DNA of 16,059 bases from Pelagophyceae sp. CCMP2097 (GCA_026770575.1 MU657234.1:128823-144881); one strand, 5' to 3'; counted from the stretch's first letter, positions 1-8,913 are shown. A program made the numbers and translations. Notes: generated by a model not told the origin, from the letters alone.

Positions 1-803
1 GCGACCTGCTCGATGGTCGCCTTCATGGTGATGCGGCCCGGCTTGGTAATGTCGTTCGCGTCCTTCATGATGCCAAACTCGACGACTTCACCCTCGGCCA
101 CCGACACGGCCTCGTCGTTGAGCGTCTCGCCGACGCGGAACTTGGGGCCCTGCAGGTCGCCCAGGACCTCGATCTTGCGCGAAGTGCACTTTGCAATCTC
201 CGCCCGGAGCCGCGGGTAAAACTCCTCGATGACGCCGTCGCGCCGGTGCGAGCAGTTCATGCGGAAGATGTCCACGCCCGCCTTGTGTGTGCGCGCGTCC
301 CGAAATCTTCCGTGGAGGTATCCCGCTCTCGGACAGCCCAAACGTACTCGACGCGCCCCCCCAAGGCACTAAACTCTACGTACCTCGATCATCTTCGGGA
401 TCATCTCGGCCGTCCACGACGCAGGCCCGAGCGTCGCAACGATCTTCGTCTTGCGCGGCTTGTCGGCGCCCTGTTTAAGCGAGCGAGTGGGAAATGTGGG
501 TTGCCGCGCGTCGGGCCGCGAGGGGAATCACCGGCGCGCTCCCAACCCCTCGGTGCGCAATTTCTACGCCTCAGAGCGCGACTTGTGCACCCGAGGCCGC
601 GGCCCCGACGCCGGGCCGACGGCCGGATTTGGGCCCCCGACCGCCCCGTTTCCCAGAGCGATCCGGGAAACGCCTCCGAGGTCGCAAAACGTCCACCCGC
701 GGCGCACCTCGAGCGCCTTGAGCGCCACGGCCGGGTGCTGGTCGAAGCGCGTCACGGGCACGATGGCGCCGTGGGCCTTGACGTTGTTGAGTGTGTCGGC
801 CAT
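1..803 (-). CDS. PK: Pyruvate kinase, 5' part (truncated by left window edge), 3 exons seen
   Basis: Glycolytic enzyme converting phosphoenolpyruvate and ADP to pyruvate and ATP; only the N-terminal ~154 residues are in the window. Exons on the minus strand: 803-708, 470-384, 281-1. Introns 707-471 (donor GTGCG, acceptor CAG) and 383-282 (donor GTACGT, acceptor AAG) are both phase 0, and exon lengths (96 and 87 bp) keep frame. Visible family motifs: KIVATLGPAS (residues 41-50), RMNCSH (68-73; Arg68, Asn70 and Ser72 match the substrate and K+ ligand positions of muscle PK), and GDLQGPKFRVGE (102-113) at the start of the B domain. In that last motif Leu104, Gln105, Lys108 and Val111 form the set associated with K+-independent pyruvate kinases. 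The start at 803 begins MADTLNN; there is no obvious targeting peptide, so the cytosol is likely. The upstream region is shared with the divergent channel gene. Confidence 0.9.
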
Positions 804-812
804 GTTGAAAAA

Positions 813-895
813 CTACAATTGTACAGTGGTTTTCGATGGGACACGACACCTGGCTACTCTACAATTGTATAGAGTCACTTTACAAAATGGTTTTC
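813..895. repeat. Imperfect direct repeat around an ACAATTGT palindrome
   Basis: ctacaattgtacag (813-826) recurs as ctacaattgtatag (859-872), with 13 of 14 bases identical. Each copy is followed by tggttttc (827-834 and 888-895), at slightly different spacing. The core ACAATTGT is an 8-bp palindrome. The first copy lies 10 bp upstream of the pyruvate kinase start codon, so the pair may be regulatory or may be a small duplication. Confidence 0.6.
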
Positions 896-1076
896 AAAAG
901 ATTTCTCTCTCTCTATTGGCAAGAAGTTACTTCAAGCCAACCTCCGTGTTTCCCTCTGCAGGGGATGTGGGCGCGGCGTCACTCACTGTGTTTTAGGTGC
1001 GGCGGCGACGCCCCGTCTAAATAAAAACCCGCGTCAAGTCATATGGTCCTCCGGGACTGGACATCCTGTGATTCCT

Positions 1077-1093
1077 ATTACATTACATTACAT
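1077..1093 (+). repeat. CATTA pentamer microsatellite
   Basis: Just over three tandem copies of ATTAC/CATTA in the region upstream of the channel gene. Simple sequence; no function is evident. Confidence 0.8.
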
Positions 1094-1217
1094 ATTGAAA
1101 GTGCGAAAACGTCAAGTGAGAATTTAAAGGCGAAATTGAAGTCCTTTTCGTGGGTCGAAAAAGGCGTTTCCGCAATCGATTACGGACGCCCTCCGGCGGG
1201 GCCGCGCCGGAGAGGCG

Positions 1218-3832
1218 ATGGCGCGGTTCCTGTGCCCGGCGGGCCGCGGCGATTCTGGCGTCGACGGCGCGTGGGTTTACTCTGTCTACTTTTGGCACTT
1301 TTGGCACTTCCTCGCGTACGCGGCGCTCTTCCTATACCTGCTCCTGGCGGGCATGTCGCCGACCAACTACTTCCTCTCGGTGGGCATCGATAACGCCTTC
1401 GTCGGCTCCGAGTACGCGCCGAAGAAGAACTTCCACACCATCAAGTCGTCGGTGCGCGCGCCGCGCTCCGGGCTCCCGCCCGCGCCGCCGCCGGACCGCC
1501 GCCGGACCGCCGCCGCCAGAAGAACCGCCGCTTTAGGGCGACGTCTTCGACTGGCTCGATCTCATCCTCGTGCCGGCGCTCTTCCCGGGCGACGCCGACT
1601 TGTACACTGCGAACCACGGCGGCTTGCGTCTCGGCGGCGTGCGCCTGCGGCAGCTCCGGTGCGAAACCCGCTTGGGCCCGCACCAGCCGCTCGCGGCCCG
1701 TCCCGGCCGCGCGCGGCCCGCCTCCGGACGCTCGTGCCCCGCTACCCTCTCGCCCCGGGCGCGCGCGCCCGGCTGCCCTCTTGCCGCATCGGACGCTGCG
1801 CCTTTGCAGGGAGCTGCCCGGGTCGGCGTGCAACATTCGGCCGGAGTTTAACCTGGTGCTCCCCGAGTGCGTTGGGCCGTACTCTATCGCCGACCACGGC
1901 AAGATCGTCGACCAGACCACGCTCCTCGGCGCCATGTACGAGCAGGGCACGGGCACGCCCTTCTACTCCATGGAATCGCAGGAGTGGTTCCGCGTCGCCG
2001 GGCGCGCCGCCGCGTCCGCCGACTCGGATGCGCCGCCGCCGCCGCACTTGACGCGGCCCCGCGGCGTAGGCAGGCGGTGATGCTGACTGACAAGGAGCAG
2101 GCGGTGGCCGCGGTGGCGCAGCTCCGCAAGGGCACGTGGCTCGACCGGCAGACGCGCGCGCTCTTTGTCGACTTTTCGCTCTTCCAGAACGACGTGGACT
2201 CGATCACGTTCGTGCGCCTCGCGCTGACGTACTCGCCGACGGGCCAGGTGACGCCAGAGGCCAAAGTCAGCCACGCGCGGCTCCGCGACCTCGCCTTCCT
2301 CTTTGACCGCGCCGCGGACAAGGGCTACTTCGCCGCGCAGTTTGCGCTCTACGCCTTTGTCCTCGTCCGCCTCGCCGCCGTCGTGCGCGCGGCGGCGTAC
2401 CACCACGCGGACTGGACGTACTTTCACGACGCGTACAACAACTTCGAGGTCCTCAACTGCGCGCTCTTCGTCATGGCGCTCATTCTGCGCTGCGAAATCT
2501 GGCGGCGCTTCAGCACCGCCATCGACAATTTCCAAAACAAGGGTGCGCCCCACTCCTGCGGCAGCCCCCCGGCGGCGCTCCCGCGGCGGGCGGGCGCCGT
2601 CCGCGAGCGTTCCTCGCGCCGCGGCACGCGCGCCTCGTAGCCGGCGACTCGGCGGAGCTGGCGCTGGAGACGTACATGGACCTCGCTCCGCCGTGGCACG
2701 TGGTCATCTGGTACCGGCGCATCCTGGCCGTCAACGCGCTGCTGACGATGATGACGCTGTTGAAGTACGTCCGCGGCATCGAGGGCAAGATCACGCTGCC
2801 CATCGACGTCATCGGCATCTCGCTCAAGCGCGTCGCGTCGCTCTCAATCGTCATCGGTGCGCGCCGCCCCGCCGGGGACGCAGCGGCGCACCGGGGACGC
2901 AGCGGCGCACCGGAGGCGCCGCCCGCCGCCGAAGCGAACGATGCCCAGACGCCAACGCATGTAGGGCTGCTCCTCTCGGGCTACTCGATTGCGTTTGATC
3001 TGATGTACGGCTACTCGGCACCCGCCCGCGTCCTCGTCTGGACGGAGCCGCCTCGAGAGGCTCTCGGGTCGTCCGGTTGTCGCCCGTCGGGTTGGCGACC
3101 CGGTTGTCGCACGCCGCTGGAATCCGCGGGGTCGCGGTCGTTTTGGCGCGGTCGCCGGACGGCGCCGCGTAGGTCCACGACTACCGGTCGTTCCTATCGA
3201 GCCTGCTGACGCTGTCCAAGGCCATCTTCGGCGACTTGGTCTTCGACGACTTCATGCAGACGAACCGCTACCTCGGGCCGGCGCTCTTCATCTTGTACTC
3301 TGTGGTGATGCTCGTTGTGGTGCTGTCCATGTTTTTTTCAATGGTCTCAAACGCCCACAACGACATGGTCGCCTTCCTCGCCGGCAGACGCGAAGTCGTC
3401 GCGCCGGAGCTCCTCTGCGACCTCGCCCACGCCTACGCCGGCGTCGTTGACGCGCTCGCAAAGGTCCCGGGGCTGGCGCACGTCGTGCACGACTCGGCGA
3501 GGTTTAAGAAGTACGCCAACCGGAGGTTCGTAAAGGCGCGCACCACGGCGGCGGCGGCCGAAGTCGAAGTCGACGACGAAGAGCTCGAGGACCACGACGC
3601 CGACTTCGACCTCGAGGAATACGAGGCGCGTCTGACGAGGAGCCTTCTCGCGACGTTGCGAAAAACGACGCCAGACGGCGCGCGTCTTCTCTAGGAGCCT
3701 TCGGAGGAGCTCATCGAGCGCGCGATTCAGAACCCCAAGCTCGTCGTGCTCCGGGCCCTGCACGAGCTGCAGGACCGCCAGGAAGTCCTCGTCTCCAAGG
3801 CCGAGCTCGCAATGGAACTATCGAGGCATTGA
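1218..3832 (+). CDS. Polycystin (PKD2/TRPP)-like cation channel, about 8 exons
   Basis: Likely a non-selective or Ca2+-permeable membrane channel subunit. Proposed exons: 1218-1451, 1537-1658, 1810-1993, 2074-2542, 2641-2856, 2965-3029, 3173-about 3654, 3695-3832. Phases agree through exon 7; intron 3 (1994-2073) has a weak GTCGCC donor and could differ. The order of parts matches PKD2: TM1 (about residues 23-45), an extracellular polycystin domain (VRLRQLR, paired Cys), the conserved pre-S2 block WLDRQTRALFVDF (202-214), S2-S5, a pore loop ending in IFGD (448-451, aligned with the PKD2 filter LGD) and S6 (466-488). An acidic region follows, then a helical tail beginning EPSEELIERA. An in-frame TAG at 3692-3694 separates the acidic region from the tail. 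The acceptor tctctag there is good, but no phase-compatible donor lies close by, so the exon 7/8 junction is unresolved. The ATG at 1218 is the only one before TM1 in frame. The gene converges on the S28 gene. Family call is firm; exact termini are not. Confidence 0.87.
2872..2909 (+). repeat. 19-bp perfect tandem duplication inside a channel-gene intron
   Basis: ccggggacgcagcggcgca occurs at 2872-2890 and immediately again at 2891-2909, followed by another ccgg. It lies in the intron 2857-2964. Intron 1452-1536 of the same gene carries a similar two-copy 11-bp tandem (gccgccggacc at 1487-1497 and 1498-1508), so slippage-type duplication is common here. Confidence 0.85.
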
Positions 3833-4002
3833 GCTCTCCTCGGCGCGACCGTCTGGCGCGCTCCTTAAGGCCTCCCCGGACCGCCGTCGGCGGGTCGGAA
3901 ACAGTGTGTATATTTAAAAGCTATTTGTGTGCGAATCGCGGTACCGAGCATCTTCGACGCGGCACCGACGGCGCCCGCCCTGCAACTGGACCAAAGAGGG
4001 CC
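3833..4002. other. Convergent 3' intergenic spacer (channel / S28 peptidase)
   Basis: This 170-bp stretch between two stop codons facing each other must hold both 3' UTR ends. It contains an A/T-rich island tatatttaaaag near 3908. No AATAAA is visible on either strand, and no other feature is seen. Confidence 0.5.
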
Positions 4003-5497
4003 CTATCGATCGTCGACGAAGGCCCGGATCCAGCCGCGGATGGTGGCCTCTTCGAGGTCGCGGCAGGCGGCGACGTCCGCGGGGTCGCCGGGCGTCTGCC
4101 CACGCAGGTCGGCGTGGTGCGCGCCGTTTGGCATGACGCAAAACGCGTTGGATCGCGACGCGTTTGGGAAATCGCGTTCAAGGAACCCGCCGCCATGCCA
4201 TGGGTCGAGCAGGCCGTTGGAGAAGAAGAGGTTCGTCGCCGTATTCGGAAGGTCGTAGCCGCCGTAATCGCGCGTGAGCTTGAGCGCGTCGGGCCGCACG
4301 CCGAAGAGTTTCAAGCAGACGGCGGCCTGCGCCTCGTAATCAAAGTCGTAGGTGCGGATCCTCGTGTGCGACGAGAACGCGTGCAGTGTCTCCGTGCACG
4401 ACTGGTAGCCCCAGGCGGAGCGGTCGCCGGGCCCGTCTCCAGGCACGCCGCCGGGGCCCTCGGCGAGCGGCGCGAGGCACGCGCCGCCGGAAGAAACGCC
4501 GAAGGACGCCTGAGTAAAGTCTGCCGCCGCGCCGACGAGGGCGTCCTCGGATGCTGCGGCGACAAACGCCGCGCAGGCTCGCCCCACGGGCCACGCGTCG
4601 GCGTAGTCGCCCTGCGGCAGGTTCTCGAGCGCGTACTGGAAGAGCTCGGTGCGGTTTTGGCCGAGGACGGAAACGTCGCAGACGTGGAAGCGCGAAGCGA
4701 GCGCGGCGGCGTCCGCGTTTCGCAGCGCTTCCAGCGCCGCCGAAATGGCGTCGGTGCAGCCGGCTTCCGCATCGTAGACGTCGTAGACGACGTCGGCCCA
4801 CGTGTCGGCCGAGACGCCGAACTCGGCCCATCTCGCCGGGTCGTAGTAGCCTAGACGGCGGGTGGTTCGACGGCGTCCGCGACGTGCCGCGGCTTCAACG
4901 GCGCTCTCGAGCGCCCCGAGGGCGTCCGCGAGGCTTCGGCACCCCTCGAGGGGCCGTCGGGGTCGCACCGATGGGCGCCGACGCGGCGAGGCCTCCGATG
5001 ACGACGTCGGGGTACGTCGCGCGAAAAAAAGTCGTCAACGTGCCCCCATACGACCCCCCAAAAGCGACGACGGGGCACTCGGCCAGGCCCATATCGCGGA
5101 TCAGCGCCGCGTAGTCGGCGAGGATGAGTTCTGTCGTGAGGTACTGCGCGTTTTCAGAAGTGAACGACTCGTTGCCGAACGGGAGCGAGGCGCCGTAATA
5201 CCGCGCCTCTGCGAAGACGATTAGAGCGCCCCACATCGGGGCAAGGCGTTCGGTCATGAAGCCGTTGACGGCCCAGAATTCGTCGATGGGGCCCTCATTG
5301 CCCGTGTAGAAGAGGACGGGGCCGCGGCAGCCCTTGGTCTGCCCAAACTCGCCTTTGCCCCAATGCGCGTCGTCCACGAGGTACCGCTGCGCGAACGTCC
5401 GCGAATCACCTTGCTCGTGCGTCAGCGACTGGTTGAAGAATCGCGTCTCGTACGTTGCGGCCCGCGCGCAAAGCAAACCGAAGAGCCAGGCCAGCAT
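4003..5497 (-). CDS. Secreted serine peptidase, family S28 (Pro-X carboxypeptidase-like), 2 exons
   Basis: Predicted secreted or lysosome/vacuole-type serine exopeptidase; animal S28 members cleave next to proline. Exons are 5497-4969 and 4850-4003. The intron 4968-4851 (GTGCGA...CTAG, phase 1) joins ASAPI to GYYDPARW. The product is 458 aa, a normal length for S28. A short signal peptide (about residues 1-14) precedes a mature part with YTGNEGP (65-70 region), the nucleophile motif FGGSYGG (Ser149), SNGLLDPW (Asp392) and NGAHHADLR (His421/422), so the catalytic triad is complete. Four N-glycosylation sequons are visible (residues 22, 109, 242, 406), consistent with passage through the secretory pathway. 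The start at 5497 is chosen because it gives the signal peptide. The gene diverges from the DUF4336 gene and converges on the channel gene. The long plus-strand frame over exon 2 is a GC-driven shadow. Confidence 0.92.
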
Positions 5498-5784
5498 CGT
5501 GCTCGTGTCGTGCGTTCCGTCTCAATCCACTGTCTTCAAAAGACGCAATCTCTTTCGACGGAGTCCACCGAATCCGAGCGACGCTCGACGAGCGCCGACG
5601 CCGAGCACACCGACGCGGTGGCACGTCTCGATTGCGATTGTTCTTCGTGATCGTCGTTGCCAAGGCGTGGATGAAAGAAAGCCTCTAGGAATTCCTACAA
5701 CGAGTAGGGATTCCTAGCCAGTGTGCAGAAGGTTTTCAGAAAGCTGACTCACCGGGGTGACTCCTTCGTGGAGAGGGATCAGCC
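5498..5784. promoter_or_regulatory. Divergent promoter region (S28 peptidase / DUF4336)
   Basis: This 287-bp region lies between divergent starts. Its most striking content is a pair of near-identical palindromes at 5686-5697 and 5705-5716, about 70-100 bp upstream of the DUF4336 start and about 190-220 bp upstream of the S28 start. No clear TATA box is seen. Confidence 0.55.
5686..5716. promoter_or_regulatory. Two TAGGAATTCCTA-type palindromes
   Basis: TAGGAATTCCTA (5686-5697) is a perfect 12-bp palindrome. TAGGGATTCCTA (5705-5716) is a one-mismatch second copy starting 19 bp later. The same 12-mer occurs at 8926-8937 upstream of another gene in this window, suggesting a homodimeric transcription factor site; that role is inferred. 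Confidence 0.6.
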
Positions 5785-7098
5785 ATGCACGTCGTCGCGC
5801 TGCTGTCGTGCGCCGTCGCGCTGGCGCCGCAGATGCAGCCGCCGGCGGCGCCGGCACGGAGCAAGAGGCGCGTCTTTGCGTGCGGGGACTTGGAAAATAG
5901 CCCCGACTCTAGGACGTACATCAACTTCACCGGGTTCCCGTTCCCTCTGGGCCCGTTTCTTACGCGGCGCACGGTGCGCGAGACCATCGTGCCCGGCCGC
6001 GCTTGGAGCTTCGAGCAGGAGCAGTCTTTGATCGGCATCGCGGCCAACACGCGCATGGTCGTGATCAAGCTGCGGAGCGGGGCTTTATGGTGCTACAACC
6101 CCGTGGCGCCGACGGACGAGCTCCTCGACCTCCTTTCAGACCTCGGCGAGGACGGCGCGGGGCCGGAGGTGGCGCACATTGTTTTGGGGACAACACAGTA
6201 TGAGCATAAGATTTTCGTCGGCCCCTTTTCGCGCAAGTTCCCGCGCGCCGCCGTCCACTGCGTCCCGGACCAGTGGTCCTTCCCCATAGACCTGCCGCCC
6301 GTGCTCTTCGGGTTCAAACCGGAGAAAGCGTCTTCAAAAGCTGGTCCGGGCCTGCTGAAGGACGGCGCCGCTTACGCCTGGGGCGACGAGCTGCAGCTGC
6401 GAGTGCTGCGGCCGCAAAAACGGCTGGGATTCGGGTACGCCGCCGTCGAGGCCGCCTTCGTGCACGCCGACACGAAGCTTTTAGTCGTGACGGACGCTTT
6501 GGTAAGGGTGCCGCGCGACGCGCCAAAGGTGCTGCAGACGCCTTCGCTCGCCGCGCTGGGCCGCGCAGACGCCTGGGTCGTGCGCGGCGCCGCGTTGGTA
6601 GATTGGCGCGGCCAGGGCGCGGCCCTCGACGCGGCGGCGGCGGCCGCCGCCGACGGCGACGAAGCGCGGCGCGGCTGGCGGCGCAACGCTCTTTTAGCCC
6701 TCTACTTTGGCCCTTCGCCGGAGTCGATCATGGACCCGCGCAAATCGTTCGAGGCGCTGGCGGAGCGGTGGGCCGTCGCGCCGGTATGTGCCTCGCTTAT
6801 CTACGCGTCCAAGGACGTGCGGCCCGCGCTGCGAGATTGGGTCGAAGCCGTCGCGTCCCTCGACTTTGAGCTCGCGGCGCCGTCGCACTTTTCCTTTGCA
6901 AAGTGCACGCCGAAAGACTTTCGGCGCGCCTTTGCAGCCGTCCTCGGCGACGCCCCAGCCGAGGCCGCACCCTGGGACAAACTCCGCGCCGCGCTCGGCC
7001 TTTCAGGCGAGCCCGAGCGCCGAGAGGACTACGACGCCGGCGACGTCAGACTCCTCAGCGACATCTCCAAACTGCTCCTTAAACTCGGCGTAATATAA
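5785..7098 (+). CDS. DUF4336 family protein, single exon, probably organelle or ER targeted
   Basis: A 437-aa protein of unknown biochemical function, in a family found mainly in plants, algae and cyanobacteria and thought to share a metallo-hydrolase-like fold. Residues 1-14 are hydrophobic (MHVVALLSCAVALA) and are followed by a Pro/Ala/Arg-rich stretch, resembling the signal peptide plus 'AP' transit peptide of secondary plastid proteins. The expected Phe is replaced by Leu, so plastid targeting is tentative. Family blocks: VVIKLRSGALWCYNPVAPT (about 91-109) and TTQYEHKIFVGPFSRKFP (about 136-153), followed by a QWSFPIDLP segment. An Ala/Asp-rich insert (about 278-290) looks low-complexity. 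No intron is needed. The start is the first ATG and gives the signal sequence. The gene is divergent from the S28 gene and convergent with TIM17. Confidence 0.85.
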   Translation: MHVVALLSCAVALAPQMQPPAAPARSKRRVFACGDLENSPDSRTYINFTGFPFPLGPFLTRRTVRETIVPGRAWSFEQEQSLIGIAANTRMVVIKLRSGALWCYNPVAPTDELLDLLSDLGEDGAGPEVAHIVLGTTQYEHKIFVGPFSRKFPRAAVHCVPDQWSFPIDLPPVLFGFKPEKASSKAGPGLLKDGAAYAWGDELQLRVLRPQKRLGFGYAAVEAAFVHADTKLLVVTDALVRVPRDAPKVLQTPSLAALGRADAWVVRGAALVDWRGQGAALDAAAAAAADGDEARRGWRRNALLALYFGPSPESIMDPRKSFEALAERWAVAPVCASLIYASKDVRPALRDWVEAVASLDFELAAPSHFSFAKCTPKDFRRAFAAVLGDAPAEAAPWDKLRAALGLSGEPERREDYDAGDVRLLSDISKLLLKLGVI

Positions 7099-7572
7099 CC
7101 CATGCCACGAAGCACTAGCGGGGCTGGGCGCCGTGGGGCGAACCGCATTGGTGCCCGACTCGTCAAGAGGGACCCTCCTCCGACGCATTGAGAGAGACCC
7201 TCCTCTGGGCGACGACGTCAGAAAGAGTGTTGCGCCCTCGTCCGGGTGATCACCTTATTGGAGGATCACCTCCCCGTCCGCTCGAGAGACGGCGGGTCCT
7301 CGAGTGTGTGTGGCCGTCGCCGCCAGGGCACGGGCAAAGTTTGTACCAACAACGCCAACGGTCTTCTTTACTGTAAGTAAACTCGTCGCCGCGAGCGCTT
7401 CGCCGCCGTTCCGGATCCGCGTGCCCTCGTGCCGGACGGTGTGCTCGACAGTCCGAGCGGCTTCGGCCACGGACCGAGTGGGAACGCGCCGGGCGCCGCT
7501 GCCGCGGGCGCGCCAACCCGCGGCTCGCGTGCGGCGCAGCGGAGTCGCGAGACGGCGCGGCGCCGGCGTCGC
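7099..7572. other. Convergent 3' intergenic region (DUF4336 / TIM17)
   Basis: This 474-bp gap lies between two facing stop codons. It holds a short two-copy motif (gagggaccctcctc at 7168 and gagagaccctcctc at 7191), a palindrome GGTGATCACC (7245-7254) next to gaggatcacctc, and a canonical-looking plus-strand donor GTAAGTAAAC near 7373. A minus-strand open stretch (7470-7255, no ATG, ends TAA) encodes a peptide of ordinary composition, for example TVKKTVGVVGTNF, but I recognise no family. It is probably TIM17 3' UTR or non-coding. Confidence 0.4.
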
Positions 7573-8389
7573 TCAGTACGACGACGGGAACGCGATGGGC
7601 GGCGCGAGCCCCGGCGCCGTCGGCGGCAGCGTCGGGTCGTTGGGTTTCATGTCGTCCTTGGAATAAGGTGCCGGCGCCTGAAAGGTCGCTGTCGGGCCGA
7701 CGCCCCGCGGGCACGCCGCGCCGTTGAGACTCTCGCGGCACGCCGCCTCCGTCCGAGGGCCGTGGGGCGGCGCGCACCTGCAGCTTCGTCGCCATGATCA
7801 TCAGGCCCTCAATGAGTGCCAAGAGCACGCCGCCGATCAGAGCGTTCTTGCCCGCCGCCTTGGGGCCCGCTCGTGCCGCCAGGACGCCGCCGGTGGCCGC
7901 GCCGGCCTGCGGGGATAAAGGCGTCAGGGCCGCGCCTCGGACCAGCAGATGCCGCGCCGGCGACGCACGAAAATGGAATTCCAGGGGTCCTCTTTGTGCC
8001 GGTAGCCCGCTAATGAGCAGTCGAAGATGGCGAAGAGGCAGCCCCACCTGCGCGGCGGCGTCGAGCCGCGGCTCCTCGACGCGGGCGACTGCGCCATGCA
8101 GACGAGCGCCAGAGTCCGGGGCTTACACTGCGAAGTTGCCGCCTGCGATCGGGGCGCGGACCTGCATCTGCTCGACGGCGCCGGAGAACGCCGCGCCTTT
8201 CTACATGGCGGCGCGGGTCGCGGCCTCGCGCCTGCGAAGTTGCCGGCGGCGGGCACTGACCGGCGAGTTCCGCCATCCCTTGACGAAGTGCCAGACGGAG
8301 CCGCCGACGCAGCCGAGGGCGTAGGCGCCGCCGACATCGTCGAGGATGCGGTACGGGCACGGCTCGCGGCCGCCGCCGTAGTCGCTCAT
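7573..8389 (-). CDS. TIM17: Mitochondrial import inner membrane translocase subunit Tim17, 5 exons
   Basis: Core subunit of the TIM23 presequence translocase, which moves matrix proteins across the inner mitochondrial membrane. Exons: 8389-8261, 8200-8127, 8047-7969, 7906-7778, 7677-7573. Introns of 60, 79, 62 and 100 bp are all GT-AG, with donors GTCAGTG, GTAAGC, GTGCGT and GTGCGC. Phases agree and the product is 171 aa, the usual Tim17 size. Diagnostic blocks in order: REPCPYRILDDVGGAY, WHFVKGWRNSPKG (across intron 1), VRAPIAGGNFAVWGCLFAIF, DCSLAGYRHKEDPWNSI, GAATGGVLAARAG and GGVLLALIEG. The conserved Cys pair of Tim17 is present (Cys11 in EPCPYR, Cys78 in FDCS). The C-terminal tail is Pro-rich. 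An upstream in-frame ATG at 8407 would add six residues; 8389 fits homologues better. The gene is divergent from the oxygenase-Ctr gene. Confidence 0.95.
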
Positions 8390-8844
8390 CACGCTCGCCG
8401 ACCGCAAACGGGCGCTATTCTGCCGTCCCGGAAGCGAAGCACGGCGGCGGGCCTCTGAACGCGGGGACCGTCTCGCTGCGCCGTCGTCCGCAACACCAGA
8501 ACCACCACCAAGAAGAACTCTTTGCGAGGAGCTGTCGCCGACGATGTGGTAGGCAACCCAAACGGACTTTAAACCCGTTGACTTTTGTCATTGAGGGGGG
8601 AACGCCGGCGCCGGGCGTCTGGGCACGCACGCCCCGGAGGCGCGCGACGCTCTCCGACCTCGCCATATCAATTTGAACAAGAAAAAAAATGTCGGAAAAT
8701 TCTCGTCTGATTTTCGGGCAAAATCCCAAACACCCCCCCGGACGCGGCACGGCGGTCTCCGCCCCGCCGTTCGCGGAGAACCAAGGAGCAGTCGTGCGTC
8801 ATGCTCGCGGAAGGCGCTTTTCGCAATTGCACGGGGCCTCCTGA

Positions 8845-8849
8845 CCAAT
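8845..8849 (+). promoter_or_regulatory. CCAAT box candidate
   Basis: CCAAT in the context gaccaatcaatc, 65 bp upstream of the TATA box and 121 bp upstream of the ATG at 8970. Position and order fit a eukaryotic Pol II promoter. Confidence 0.45.
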
Positions 8850-8913
8850 CAATCGATAGGAATTCCGATATGTTTCGATAGATTTTCCACGTGCCCGGCA
8901 ACGCATTCAGCTC

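Larger units (their letters stand above)
804..1217. promoter_or_regulatory. Divergent intergenic/promoter region (pyruvate kinase / polycystin channel)
   Basis: This 414-bp AT-richer gap lies between two divergent start codons and presumably holds both promoters. It contains a repeated motif (ctacaattgtacag at 813-826, ctacaattgtatag at 859-872), a repeated tggttttc (827-834 and 888-895), an A/T-rich taaataaaaa near 1018 and a CATTA pentamer run at 1077-1093. No TATA box or initiator can be assigned with certainty. Open frames crossing it have no recognisable protein. Confidence 0.5.

Noticed and set aside
246..996. Plus-strand frames of 208 and 181 aa over the pyruvate kinase gene
   Set aside because: They run antisense to exons with firm pyruvate kinase motifs and have no family resemblance.
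3829..4854. 341-aa plus-strand frame opposite the S28 peptidase
   Set aside because: Antisense shadow of exon 2. The minus strand has the complete catalytic triad and a matching splice junction.
7973..7987. GGAATTCC in TIM17 exon 3 as another copy of the promoter palindrome
   Set aside because: It only shares the central GGAATTCC and is explained by conserved codons for Trp-Asn-Ser in DPWNSI.
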